From Lachnospiraceae bacterium (GTDB taxonomy: Bacteria; Bacillota; Clostridia; Lachnospirales; Lachnospiraceae): a stretch of DNA of 15,335 nt. Of the stretch, positions 1 through 9,500 are shown one piece after another (the stretch's first letter is position 1; the number at the start of each line of letters is the position of its first letter). The DNA lies in NCBI GenBank assembly GCA_003446735.1, contig DMCJ01000222.1, positions 1 through 15,335 of the forward strand. The letters are read 5' to 3'. Made by a program: the position numbers and the translations under genes. Below the pieces are notes generated by a model. That model searched no databases. It was not told where the DNA came from and was given only the letters and a program-made list of their open reading frames with translations.

Positions 1-176
1 GTCCAGGTGGCATCATTACCGCACTTTCCGCTTGCAACGACATTTGCAGAATCGGGCGCGGCAGCCTTTGCAAAAGAAGGGATCAAAAAAAGGATCAACG
101 AAAGAACGATGGCCGATCCACCGATGATCCTTTTCAATATCTTTATTTTGATCTTCTTTTTCCGCTTTTTATTCAT
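1..176 (-). CDS. Secreted surface protein, N-terminal fragment (probable leucine-rich-repeat type)
   Basis: Reading leftward from an ATG at 174-176 gives 58 residues of an open frame that runs off the window edge. The protein starts with a very basic stretch (MNKKRKKKIKIKILKR), then a hydrophobic segment at about residues 17-35 ending in FAKAAA. This is a classic signal peptide. The mature part then begins with SGKCGNDATW, which resembles the N-terminal SGxCGxxxTW motif often seen ahead of BspA-like leucine-rich repeats in clostridial surface proteins. That family reading rests on a short motif only. The ATG overlaps the sortase stop codon (ATGAATAA, 8 bases), so translation is probably coupled. 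An attractive inference is that this is a substrate of the adjacent sortase, but its C-terminal sorting signal is outside the window. No strong Shine-Dalgarno is visible. Confidence 0.7.
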   Translation of the reverse strand, partial: MNKKRKKKIKIKILKRIIGGSAIVLSLILFLIPSFAKAAAPDSANVVASGKCGNDATW

Positions 177-1086
177 GATCAATAGCTCTTGCTACAACAA
201 CAAGTCTTCCGTTTTCCTTGGAATACTCGCATGTGGAAAGCGTTAAGAGCTTATCTCCCCAGTCAACCCTGACTCCGGTCTCGTAAAGAGAATTTTCGAC
301 TGCTCCTTTTACATATTCGTCAAACTGTCTTTTATTCTCGATATTTATATAATCGTAATATTCAAAATACTCACTGTCCTCATTGTAAACTTCGGATGTA
401 AATACGGCAAAGACCTGATAATCCAGAGTTTTATATTTTGAAGAATAAGTGATATAAGGATGTTTAAGGCAATAATCCTTCGATTCGTATTTGGATAAAG
501 ATCCGAACATCTTTCCTGATTTAAGATTATGTCCGTGGATAAGGGTGTTAATGTTATCCCCTTCTTTGTCACAGCGTTTATCAAGGACAAGGCATCCGTT
601 AACATCATTTGATCCGTCAAACCCATGCTCTAAATAATAATCATTGTCATTTTCCTTAAACATGACCGGATAATCTATAACAGAGCCGTCGATCGTAAGA
701 TATCCTGCTATATCGGGATTTTCTTTATATAAAGCCGCTATTTCGGGGAGCATCACCTTCTCGTTGGCCTTTTTCTCGGCTTCCTCTTTTTTTCGCTCCT
801 CATCCTCAAGTTCCGCTCTTATCTCATCCCTTAATCTCTCAAGTTCGACTTCTTCCTTTACGTTCTTCATCGTAACCTGACTTCTTCTTATCGCATATCC
901 CCATAAGATAAGAAGGATCGTCCCGGTTATAAGGAAAATGGTTAAAGGGATCGTGATCGATCTTTTAATGAGCTTCTTTTTCTTTGATACTACGTGTTCG
1001 GAGGTCTTTTTCCCTGTATCCGAAAAAGATGATCTTAAAGCTTTTTTATATTCGTTCTTATCTTTATAATCTTTACTGTTTACCAT
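169..1086 (-). CDS. srtB: Class B sortase
   Basis: Membrane-anchored cysteine transpeptidase of 305 residues that would cleave a C-terminal sorting motif and attach the substrate to peptidoglycan or build pili. It has a basic cytoplasmic N-terminus, one transmembrane helix at about 44-65, a charged coiled-coil-like stalk at about 73-112 rich in Glu, Arg and Lys, and an extracellular sortase fold from about 113. The catalytic triad is recognisable: His186 in the HGHN motif, Cys286 in TLSTC, and Arg294 in NGRLVVVA. The TLSTCEY motif and helix-rich insert between His and Cys fit class B. The gene starts 11 bases after rseP stops, with only a weak upstream AGG, and overlaps the next surface-protein gene by 8 bases. 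The Glu/Lys stalk is longer than in compact SrtB proteins. The exact start is less certain than the product. Confidence 0.9.
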   Translation of the reverse strand: MVNSKDYKDKNEYKKALRSSFSDTGKKTSEHVVSKKKKLIKRSITIPLTIFLITGTILLILWGYAIRRSQVTMKNVKEEVELERLRDEIRAELEDEERKKEEAEKKANEKVMLPEIAALYKENPDIAGYLTIDGSVIDYPVMFKENDNDYYLEHGFDGSNDVNGCLVLDKRCDKEGDNINTLIHGHNLKSGKMFGSLSKYESKDYCLKHPYITYSSKYKTLDYQVFAVFTSEVYNEDSEYFEYYDYINIENKRQFDEYVKGAVENSLYETGVRVDWGDKLLTLSTCEYSKENGRLVVVARAIDHE

Positions 1087-1097
1087 AACAAAATATA

Positions 1098-2183
1098 TCA
1101 GAACTTACCTATTATCCTTAAGATATCCTGATAAAGGACAACGACCATAAGGAGCATAAGAAGCGCAAAACCTATCATATGAAATATACCTTCCTTTTCG
1201 GGCGGAAGCGGTTTTCTTCTTATGGCTTCAAGGATAAAAAGTACAAGCCTTCCTCCGTCAAGAGCCGGGAAAGGAAGCAGATTCATAACACCTAAGTTAG
1301 CCGAGATAAGGACCGTGAAATTGATCATGTTTATAAATACATAAAAGAACCCGTCCGGCTTTGATTCTTTATAGATATCGGAAACCGTATCGGCCATACC
1401 TACAGGCCCCGAAAGATCCTTTATCGACGCCCTTCCGGTAAATAACATCTTTAAAGATTTAAATACCATATTGATCCAGTATCTGACCTCATAAAAACTG
1501 TATTTTACCGTGCCTGAAGCATCAAATTTGGTATAGCCGCGCTCTCCCATGATCCCGAAGTAATATCTGTTTTCCTCTTCGGAAAAAATGGGACTTAATA
1601 TTGTACTTTGGATGATACCGTCTCTTTTGTATGTGATGCGGACATCTTCGCCCTTATTTACAAGCGCATCTATCGTAACATCCCTGAAAAGATGGATGTT
1701 TTCGTTATTTATCTTAAGTATCACATCTCCTGCCTGTAATCCGGCTTTTTCGGCAGCTCCGCCTTCTACGACATCACCTATCACAGCCGGGTCGCTTCCA
1801 ATCGTAGCAACGATAATAAGCGAAAATAAAAAAGCCAGGATAAAGTTAAAGAAAGGTCCGGCAAAAACCGTAGCAAACCTCTTTGCAACAGAAGCATCGG
1901 GAAAAGGTATCCCGTTTACGAATATTCCCTCATCTTCTTCCTTAACACCTTCCTCTTCATCGGTAAAAACGCCGTCTTCACCTTCAAATATACATGCTCC
2001 GCCTATCGGAAAGAGCTTTAAGGAATATTTGGTGCCTCCCTTTTCAAAATGAAGGAGCGTAGGACCCATACCGATAAAAAACTCACGGACCCCGATCCCG
2101 CTTGCTCTGGCAATGATATAATGACCGAATTCATGAACCAGTACGACTATAAAAAATATTAGAAAAAAGAACAGATATCCCAT
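1098..2183 (-). CDS. rseP: Site-2 intramembrane zinc metalloprotease RseP (M50 family)
   Basis: Membrane protease of 361 residues that cuts substrates such as anti-sigma factors or signal-peptide remnants within the bilayer. The zinc-binding HEFGH motif lies at residues 17-21 in the first membrane helix, and the third ligand is in LDGGR at 308-312, preceded by NLLP at 301-304. One PDZ domain occupies about residues 133-200 (GGAAEKAGLQAGD is the recognisable carboxylate-binding region). Membrane helices are visible at about 2-15, 107-127, 280-300 and 335-355. An acidic insert at about 68-88, rich in Glu and Asp, follows the PIGGA loop. The family usually follows dxr or cdsA in this block, and here it begins one base after the dxr stop (TAA-A-ATG), which suggests translational coupling. 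Confidence 0.95.
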   Translation of the reverse strand: MGYLFFFLIFFIVVLVHEFGHYIIARASGIGVREFFIGMGPTLLHFEKGGTKYSLKLFPIGGACIFEGEDGVFTDEEEGVKEEDEGIFVNGIPFPDASVAKRFATVFAGPFFNFILAFLFSLIIVATIGSDPAVIGDVVEGGAAEKAGLQAGDVILKINNENIHLFRDVTIDALVNKGEDVRITYKRDGIIQSTILSPIFSEEENRYYFGIMGERGYTKFDASGTVKYSFYEVRYWINMVFKSLKMLFTGRASIKDLSGPVGMADTVSDIYKESKPDGFFYVFINMINFTVLISANLGVMNLLPFPALDGGRLVLFILEAIRRKPLPPEKEGIFHMIGFALLMLLMVVVLYQDILRIIGKF

Positions 2184-2184
2184 T

Positions 2185-3351
2185 TTATGACATAAACTCC
2201 TCTATCGTTTCATAAGCAAAGCGCTCGGAATATAAGATCTGATCCACATCGGGATCTGATATTACCTCATGCTTATCCATGGCATTCTCGATCAAGTCAT
2301 AGATATCAGTAAATCCGATCCTGTTATTAAGGAAAAGCGCAACTGCTTTTTCGTTTGCGGCATTATAGACAGTAGGCATACTGCCGCCGATCTTAAATGC
2401 CTCATATGCAAGAGCAAGGCCTTTAAACACTTTAAGATCGGGCTTTTCAAACGTAAGATCCTTTATCTTAAAAAGGTCCAGCTTTTCGGCTTCCAAATGC
2501 AGCCTTTCGGGATAAAACAGCGCATATTGTATCGGAAGCTTCATATCCGGAAGTCCCATCTGTCCAATAACCGCTCCGTCTTCATATTCAACAGCCGAAT
2601 GAAGTATGCTCTGGGGATGGATCACAACTTCGATCTCATCGGGAGTTACATTAAAAAGATGACAGGCTTCCATTACTTCAAGGCCTTTGTTTACCATTGA
2701 AGCTGAATCGATCGTGATCTTATTGCCCATGGACCAGTTGGGATGCTTTAATGCCTCGGCTGCGGTCTTTCCTTTAAGTTCATCATAGCTTAACCCCCTG
2801 AAAGGGCCGCCCGATGCGGTAAGCAGTATCTTTTTTATCTTATTACCGGCTCTTCCCTGAAGAGACTGGAAGATCGCACTGTGTTCGGAATCAACGGGAA
2901 GGAGCTTAACATTCTTCTCCTTTATGAGAGGCATTATTATATGACCCGCACATACCAGGGTTTCCTTATTTGCAAGAGCTATATCCTTTCCTGCGTTTAT
3001 GGCAGCAATCGTAGGCCTTATGCCTATCATCCCGACAACTGCCGTAAGAACGATATCAGCTTCGCTTAAGGACGCGATCTTAATTAGTCCGTCCATACCG
3101 GATAAAAGTACGGTCTTATGGTCCTTAAATGAAGGATCATCCTTAAGGCTGTCGTTTAACCTTGTAAATGCTTCTTCGTTACTTACAACGGCATATAAAG
3201 GATCAAATTCTTTTATCTGCTCTTTAAGCCTGTCTGTATTTTTATCGCATGATATGGCGATGACATTTAATCTGTCCGGATAAGCACGGGCTATATCAAG
3301 CGCCTGTGTTCCGATACTTCCGGTCGATCCGAGTATTACCAAATTTTTCAT
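2185..3351 (-). CDS. dxr: 1-deoxy-D-xylulose 5-phosphate reductoisomerase
   Basis: Cytosolic enzyme of 388 residues that converts 1-deoxy-D-xylulose 5-phosphate to 2-C-methyl-D-erythritol 4-phosphate with NADPH, the committed step of the MEP isoprenoid pathway. The N-terminal dinucleotide-binding GSTGSIG is at 8-14. ANKE is at 127-130, and the divalent-metal and substrate site shows DSEH at 154-157, SASMVNKGLE at 216-225 and E228. PNWSMG at 204-209 belongs to the flexible active-site loop. Length is normal. The frame stays open 27 bases further upstream, but I place the start at the ATG ending at 3351, because AAGGTGG sits five bases ahead of it and the family starts directly before the nucleotide-binding strand. 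The product feeds UppS, encoded upstream in the same block. Confidence 0.96.
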   Translation of the reverse strand: MKNLVILGSTGSIGTQALDIARAYPDRLNVIAISCDKNTDRLKEQIKEFDPLYAVVSNEEAFTRLNDSLKDDPSFKDHKTVLLSGMDGLIKIASLSEADIVLTAVVGMIGIRPTIAAINAGKDIALANKETLVCAGHIIMPLIKEKNVKLLPVDSEHSAIFQSLQGRAGNKIKKILLTASGGPFRGLSYDELKGKTAAEALKHPNWSMGNKITIDSASMVNKGLEVMEACHLFNVTPDEIEVVIHPQSILHSAVEYEDGAVIGQMGLPDMKLPIQYALFYPERLHLEAEKLDLFKIKDLTFEKPDLKVFKGLALAYEAFKIGGSMPTVYNAANEKAVALFLNNRIGFTDIYDLIENAMDKHEVISDPDVDQILYSERFAYETIEEFMS

Positions 3352-3356
3352 TTTAT

Positions 3357-3363
3357 CCACCTT
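3357..3363 (-). promoter_or_regulatory. Ribosome binding site of dxr
   Basis: AAGGTGG on the minus strand ends five bases before the ATG at 3351 and overlaps the stop codon of the upstream hydrolase gene. It supports the internal start MKNLVILG over the in-frame ATG at 3378, which lies inside the upstream gene. Confidence 0.75.
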
Positions 3364-4504
3364 ATGCAAAGAAATCATCTGCTGTAATTACATGCAGGAA
3401 ATGTACTATCTCATCCCATGCCGACTTCGACTCGGGAAATGTATTAAGACCGAGCTGGAAAACATGGAACATTCCGGGATAGGTATGTTCTTTTATCTTA
3501 ACTCCGCTCTCTTTAGCCTTTTCATATACGCTTACAGTATCATCGAGAAGCATCTCAAGCTCTCCGACCTGCATCAGCATCGGAGGAAAGAGCGTATAAT
3601 CTCCGAATATCGGTGAGATATAGGGAGTCATCGGGTCAGCTTCCGCATAATAGCCTTTCTTAAATACGAGCGTATGCTTAGATCCGCCAAACACCGGGTC
3701 GGAATCATAATTCTCCTCGTAAGAATCGCCGCTCTTTGTAAGATCGGTCCATGCCGACATGGTTATTATACCAAGAGGCAAGGGCATAGTATGATCCCTT
3801 ATATACATACAAAGAGCAAGCGAAAGACCTCCGCCCGCAGAATCACCCGATATTATTATATGATCTGATGTAAAACCGGTATCAAGCAGCCATTTATATG
3901 AATAAACAGCATCTTCTAACGCTGCAGGAAAGGGATCTTCCGGTGCAACGCGATAGTCCGGAGATAAAACGCTGTATCCGCCGCTTATCTCGTTATAATA
4001 AGCCGCAACAGCTCTGTAAGTATTATGAAGCTTCCCGTAATATCCGCCGCCGTGGAGCTGAAGAACGACATATCTTTTTGCAATATCGGTTTCTTCTACT
4101 GCATTTTCCAGAAACTCCATCTTAAAGTTTTCGGTCTCTATCACGATATTTTTAAGATGATCGGGACATTTCCATTCCCTCTCATGCTCGCTTATAAGAT
4201 TCTGAAGCTGGCCGTTACGCCGAAGCTGTCCCAAAAAAGGAAAATTATTGGCTACTTTTACTATATGCCTTGCTGTCTTTCCTCTTAAGCTTATCTCTTC
4301 TTTACCGGGGATCTCCTTTTCGGGGACATCTGCTATAGTATCGGCAATTTCAAGGCCACTGTCTTCTTCCTCCGGCGCTTTCCACTCACCTTCGGTTTTA
4401 ACATCGACCTCGCTAATTTTTTGATCAGGATAAGCAGCCTCGCCGGGCGAATTATCACCTGTTCCTTCTTCATTTTGATTATTTAATACTATATATTTTT
4501 TCAT
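3362..4504 (-). CDS. Alpha/beta hydrolase, hormone-sensitive-lipase (HSL) type esterase
   Basis: A 380-residue predicted carboxylesterase or lipase of the HSL (family IV) group. The oxyanion-hole motif HGGG is at 151-154, the nucleophile elbow GDSAGGG is at 220-226 with Ser222, and the catalytic His is likely His347 in MFHVFQL. The acid position, normally Asp in a DxLxDD-like motif, reads ELEMLLDD, so Glu317 is the likely acid. SPDYRVAPEDPFPAALED at 181-198 is also typical. The first roughly 70 residues are acidic, Glu/Pro-rich and probably disordered, and no signal peptide is visible, so the enzyme is probably cytoplasmic. It begins 11 bases after the zinc-ribbon membrane gene (GGAA ahead of the ATG). 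The neighbouring acyltransferase-like gene suggests it removes acyl groups that the other enzyme adds. The substrate is unknown. Confidence 0.85.
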   Translation of the reverse strand: MKKYIVLNNQNEEGTGDNSPGEAAYPDQKISEVDVKTEGEWKAPEEEDSGLEIADTIADVPEKEIPGKEEISLRGKTARHIVKVANNFPFLGQLRRNGQLQNLISEHEREWKCPDHLKNIVIETENFKMEFLENAVEETDIAKRYVVLQLHGGGYYGKLHNTYRAVAAYYNEISGGYSVLSPDYRVAPEDPFPAALEDAVYSYKWLLDTGFTSDHIIISGDSAGGGLSLALCMYIRDHTMPLPLGIITMSAWTDLTKSGDSYEENYDSDPVFGGSKHTLVFKKGYYAEADPMTPYISPIFGDYTLFPPMLMQVGELEMLLDDTVSVYEKAKESGVKIKEHTYPGMFHVFQLGLNTFPESKSAWDEIVHFLHVITADDFFA

Positions 4505-4515
4505 TTATATTCCGA

Positions 4516-5211
4516 TCAGATATGAAATCTTCTGCTAAGTTCGTTTCCTGCCTTCTTTCCTCCGAACAGGAAAGTTCCGAAGATATAGAAAAGCGTAACA
4601 AGGAAACAGATAAAAGGCATTACCGCGCTGTGAATAAGTCCCAATACATAAAGCGTTATTATCGCTGCGGAGCAAAGTCCGAGTAATATAAGGAGCAGTA
4701 CATAACTCTGCCACCTGGAACGGTTAAGCATCATGACAAAGAATACTATTCCGTCTCCAAGAAGTATGATGCCGGGTATCGCCCATTGCAATGACCAGCC
4801 GCGCATACCGTTTGCCTTATCTATAAAGAATAAAGCAATCATGGTTATCAGCATCTGCAGCCCTATCTTACTCGCAAACCCGGAATCATGTGATATCCAG
4901 TAAAGCAGGAATAAATAGATATAAAGCATGCAAATACCGGTTATGAGCGACCACGGATATCTTATGGGAGTATAATAGTTTATAAGTATCATGATAACTT
5001 CGGCTACGACAAAAACAAAAAGGACGATACGAAGTATGAGCTTAACAAGCTTTGCTCTTCCAAGTACGTTTGGATAAGGCGCATTTTCACCGAATTTAAG
5101 GGCTGCGGCCTTTTCGTCTTCTCCGGTAAGCTCATCGGTAACGCAGTTACACAGCGGGCAGACGCCTGATCTGTTATATATTATTATATTGCATTTAGGA
5201 CAGCGGCCCAT
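4516..5211 (-). CDS. Zinc-ribbon, six-helix membrane protein (DUF6320-like)
   Basis: A 231-residue protein with a small N-terminal zinc ribbon (C4-x2-C7 and C18-x2-C21) followed, after an acidic linker, by about six hydrophobic segments: roughly residues 55-80, 88-107, 117-131, 143-162, 169-193 and 196-218. The tail ends in a basic GGKKAGNELSRRFHI. The architecture matches a family of uncharacterised clostridial membrane proteins that I associate with DUF6320 from memory, without a search. The gene overlaps the preceding condensation-like gene by 17 bases and has its own strong AAGGAGG site six bases before the ATG, which fixes the start. An HSL esterase follows after 11 bases. The context suggests a membrane partner, anchor or transporter for the acyl-transfer module. 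No catalytic motif is visible and the function is unknown. Confidence 0.8.
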   Translation of the reverse strand: MGRCPKCNIIIYNRSGVCPLCNCVTDELTGEDEKAAALKFGENAPYPNVLGRAKLVKLILRIVLFVFVVAEVIMILINYYTPIRYPWSLITGICMLYIYLFLLYWISHDSGFASKIGLQMLITMIALFFIDKANGMRGWSLQWAIPGIILLGDGIVFFVMMLNRSRWQSYVLLLILLGLCSAAIITLYVLGLIHSAVMPFICFLVTLFYIFGTFLFGGKKAGNELSRRFHI

Positions 5212-6547
5212 TACTATCCTCCTTAGCTCCGGTCATTTTATCATCGGTTTCTTCATCATCAAAATATTCATTTGTTTCAAGTGCTATATCAACGCCGTCT
5301 TTTGCAATAGTCCGAAAGAACCTCTTTAATATGGACACATCACGCAGTTTAGTGGTAAATGTGATGATTAGCGTTCCGTTAAATGTAACTATGGCTCCCT
5401 TTAAGTTCTGACCTCTGGACATGGAGAGCATCGCATAGATATGCTCCACATAATCCTTATAGGGTTCTCTTATCTCAACATTTCCGATGTTTGTAACAGT
5501 AGCCGTTGTAACATCTACCGTGGAATAATAAACGCTTCTTATGGCAAGATTCTTGATAAATATAGGTATAGGCCGAAGGAAAATGTTCTTTTCGTTTGAT
5601 ACATTGTATGAAAGAATATTATCAAGGTTTTCCTTTGTTATCTGATCCTTTAAGCTCTTTGAAACGATCTCAAGGACTTCATCTAATGAATAATCTTCCT
5701 TTTCGGGCTTAAACCTCGCAACTACCATTGCAAAGAAATTCTTAACGGTCTGGGAATCGTAAAAACTCCTTAGATCCACGGGAACACAGCAGTTAATCGG
5801 TCTTTCCGAAGGAGCGGATTTTAAATACTCCTTATAGATCGAATATACAAATACGCCGACAAGATACTGGTTTATCGTAACATTATGGCTTTTGGCGGCT
5901 TTTTTAAGCTCATCAAGAGGCAATAAACCGTGATAGACATTAAGCTCGCCCTTATTTATCTTTTCACCCTTTATGATGACACCCTTTTCGGAGCGGTAAG
6001 CTTCGTCGTGGCTCTTTGGCTTATTAAAGCTCTTAACGTAGCTGTCCTCCATGTCAAGATAAAGTCCCGGAGAGAGTCTGTCTTTTTCGTTTTTAAGCTC
6101 CTCGGGGTGGGCAAGCCTTAAATACTGGTATATGAGTTCTTTTAAGAATAACAGTCCGCCGTAGCCATCGGTAAGAGCATGGAAGACCTCTAAGTTTATC
6201 CTCTTTTTATGATAGGTCACGCGGAACATGTAATGATTGTTCCTGCTCTTGTTTATATATGTTCCCGGGAAATTACTTTCATGTCTTACTTTAGGAGGCT
6301 TTCTGTCATTTTCCTCGAAGTAATACCAAAAAAGCCCCATTTTAAGGCGCATCCTAAACGCCAGAAAATGCGGCAAAAGCATATCCTGTGCTTTCTGTAA
6401 CAATTCTCCGTTTATCTCTTCTTTTAAAGAAGCGGATATCCTGTAAACATTGCTCATATCCTCCGATGCAATGACAGGAAATAAAATGGCTGTGTTATCA
6501 AGTTTTGCCCATGCGGGTTGATGTTTCCCGGTCTTGGGAGTTTTCAT
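5195..6547 (-). CDS. Condensation-domain / alcohol acetyltransferase-like protein
   Basis: A 450-residue protein resembling the CoA-dependent acyltransferase and condensation-domain superfamily. The central motif FHALTDG (122-128) matches HxxxDG, with His123 as the probable catalytic base and Asp127 as the structural aspartate. Later signatures include PVDLRSFYDS followed by NFF (about 256-275) and TVTNIGNV in the second half, both typical of the two-lobed chloramphenicol acetyltransferase-like fold. No carrier-protein or adenylation domain is encoded nearby, so stand-alone acyl transfer is likelier than nonribosomal peptide synthesis. The last roughly 25 residues are acidic and look disordered. 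Its ATG overlaps the stop of the GGDEF/EAL gene (ATGA), and it overlaps the next gene by 17 bases, so the set is probably co-translated. Donor and acceptor are unknown. Confidence 0.78.
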   Translation of the reverse strand: MKTPKTGKHQPAWAKLDNTAILFPVIASEDMSNVYRISASLKEEINGELLQKAQDMLLPHFLAFRMRLKMGLFWYYFEENDRKPPKVRHESNFPGTYINKSRNNHYMFRVTYHKKRINLEVFHALTDGYGGLLFLKELIYQYLRLAHPEELKNEKDRLSPGLYLDMEDSYVKSFNKPKSHDEAYRSEKGVIIKGEKINKGELNVYHGLLPLDELKKAAKSHNVTINQYLVGVFVYSIYKEYLKSAPSERPINCCVPVDLRSFYDSQTVKNFFAMVVARFKPEKEDYSLDEVLEIVSKSLKDQITKENLDNILSYNVSNEKNIFLRPIPIFIKNLAIRSVYYSTVDVTTATVTNIGNVEIREPYKDYVEHIYAMLSMSRGQNLKGAIVTFNGTLIITFTTKLRDVSILKRFFRTIAKDGVDIALETNEYFDDEETDDKMTGAKEDSNGPLS

Positions 6548-9500
6548 TTAAGTAGTTCTCCGAATTCCTCCGCAGGCATCGGTTTATAGAAATAATATCC
6601 CTGAACTATACGTCCGCCCTGGGACTTTATAAAGCTGACCTGTTCCTCGGTCTCAACACCTTCGGATACTGATTCAAATTCAAGATTATCGGCAAGATGA
6701 AGTATCGCGGATATAATGACCCTCGATCTGTCATCAAGCTCGTTCTGCATGAAAAAACCGCCGTCGATCTTAACAATATCGGCAGGAAGATCCTTCATGA
6801 AATTAAGCGTAGAATAACCGGAGCCGAAATCATCCATGGATATGGAAAAGCCGGCTTGCTTTAATCTCTTTATCATCTCTATAAGTCTTTCTGTATCCTC
6901 AAAGAATACGCTTTCCGTTATCTCAAGCTCTATCGAAGAAGGATCAAGGCCGTATTTATCAGCAAGATCGAGCATCCTTTCGGGGAGACGGTTATCTATA
7001 AGATGGACTCTCGAAACATTTATGGAGATAAGCGGAACATCCTTGCCGTCTGCTTTCCACATTGAGATAAGCCTGAAGGTCTGCTCATATACCTTCTTGT
7101 CGATATCAACCACCATGCCCGTCTTTTCGGCAACGGGGATGAAAACTCCGGGGGGTAATATCTTTCCGTCATCATTTAAACGTACCAAAGCCTCGGCTCC
7201 GACGATCTTATTTTCGATGATATCCACTTTCGGCTGGAAGAATACGACAAATCCGCCGTTTTCAAGCGATTTTTTGATCTTTTCCTTTAAAACTTCCTCT
7301 TCATGTTCTTTTATCTCGATCTCGTGAGTATATTTAAAGAAATTACGATCCCTGTCATTTAATACCATGTTTCTGGCTTTTATGGCATTATCCACGCATC
7401 TGTTTATATTCTCGCCGTTTTTGGGCATATCGTATAAGCCCGCAAAGCAGCGGATATTAATACCGGGATATTTATCCTTTAATTCCCTGTTCATCCTGAT
7501 ACTGCAGAAAGAAACATCATTTATGATATCTCTTTCTATATCCTTTTGAACAAGCATAAGGAAATCATCACCCTTTATACGGCATATCATCTCGCCGTCC
7601 TTTAAATTTCCCTGCATGATCTTTGTAAAGAGCTTTAACACCTCATCTCCGGCTACATAGCCGTAAGCATCATTGATCTTTGCAAACTCTTTTATACCCA
7701 GACATAACAGCTGATAATCGATATCGTTATTCTTTATAAGCCTTGTCGCCGTCATAACGAAGCTGTCATACGTCTCGGCCCCGGTAAGGGTATCTTCACC
7801 TTTAACACGGTTTAAGAAATCGGTAACGTCGGTAACGCATAAAAGGATGTCATTGGCATTCGTCCCGTCTTCTATCTCCTTAACCGTTATCGTATACCAG
7901 GCATCATTGATATCATCATAATATTCGGCAGTCTTTTCTCCTTTGCTGCCGTAATCCATTTCTTCGATCACGGGTTTTAACTTCTTTCCTATAACGCTTT
8001 CAAAGAAGTCCTCTCCGCATTCACAATCAGCATGGGAAGTCTCGGCCTGCTTACTTAAATATCTGAGCTCGCCGGTATTTCTGTTGATCACGAAGAATAC
8101 GACCTTCTGAGCTTCCATAACATTTTTATTTATTATATTTTCAGCTTCATGGAAATCCTTTACCTGCTTGCCGAGCCTGTAGGAGCTTACTATCTGTGAT
8201 ATGCCAATGAGTGTGGATATCTCTTTCTGTGAAAATTCGTGCCTGTTAAAGCATTCGATGTTAAACAGACCTTTTATCTGATTTCCGTCAAATATCGGGA
8301 GATGGATCGCCGAAACAGGATAATACTTATGGATTTTTATCTCTTCGGAATAATCAAATTTCTCTGATATGCCATTCTGAAAAACAAGATAACTTGAATT
8401 TGTATAACTCTCCGGCTCAACATCCCAATATGCATCGTCCATGACCATATCTTCGGGGAAATCGGTATCGTCAAGTTTGCTGCTCCATTTGATAGTGGTC
8501 CTTATGCCTTTTTTCATGAAAAGTTTTTCAAAAAAGACTCCTCTGTCATATCCGTAATTAAGACATACTTCTTTTATGATCGCATAAATGGCGTCAGAGG
8601 TATCCCTGACCCTGATCATGGTTTCAAAAGCATAATCGAACAATTTCTTGTCGATATCGGAATTGTTGACGATCGATGAATTAATTATACCGGTCTGCCA
8701 GCTGTTCTTGATAAAAGTAAGACCGTCTTCCGCAAGGGACATCGTATCGGAATCAAAGGCAACAGCACAGTTACCTCCTCTTTCCTTGGCAACCCGAAGG
8801 GCGATATCTGCCTGAGAATAAAGAGAATAAAAACTCTGGGCATCCTTGGGGATAAATGAATATCCGATGCCGGCTGTAATGCTTTTTCCGTTACGAAGGG
8901 AAATATTGCTTGATAATCTGACCTGAAGATCGTATATGTGTTTCTTAACTCTGGATTCTTCGATATCGTCGCAGAATACCATAAACTGGTCGGCAGAGAT
9001 CCTTGCTACGATGTCTTTTTTCATGAAATTGGTATATATGACTCCGGCGATCGTCTGTAATATGACATCACCGTACATATATCCGAAAGTATCATTTATA
9101 TAATTAAATCCATCAATATCAATAAGTATAAGGGCTCCGGATATATCCTTCTTTTCCGAAGTAGCCTTTAAGATCGTATTTTTAATGATACTTCTGGCTT
9201 TAGATCCGTTATAAATATTTGTAAGAGGATCATGGCCTTCATTTAAGTCAGCTGATCCTAAGTCTATCTCGCCTCTCAATATATCGGTACAATGACCGAC
9301 TATCTTCTCGGGTATCCCGTCCATATCCCGCTCAAGATGACCTTCATGAACTAAAGTTGTAGTCTTATAGTCTATGGAAATGGCTCTGTATTCTGCTCTT
9401 ACATTCTCAGCGCCTTCTTCAAGCGCATCACAGAATGCATCAAAAAGATATTCATCACCTTGATATACAAGATGCATGTCTTTTATCTGGGAACGATAAT

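Noticed and set aside
7..246. Plus-strand open frame at the left edge
   Set aside because: It is antisense to a signal-peptide gene and to the sortase 3' end, both with recognisable features.
1588..2052. Plus-strand open frame of 154 codons
   Set aside because: It lies wholly antisense to rseP, which has complete catalytic motifs, and shows no recognisable domain.
5195..6547. Part of a nonribosomal peptide synthetase
   Set aside because: The HxxxDG motif is shared with condensation domains, but no adenylation or carrier domain is present in this gene or its neighbours.
6836..7327. Plus-strand open frame of 163 codons
   Set aside because: It is antisense to the EAL domain and its Ser/Phe-rich composition is typical of a reverse-strand shadow.
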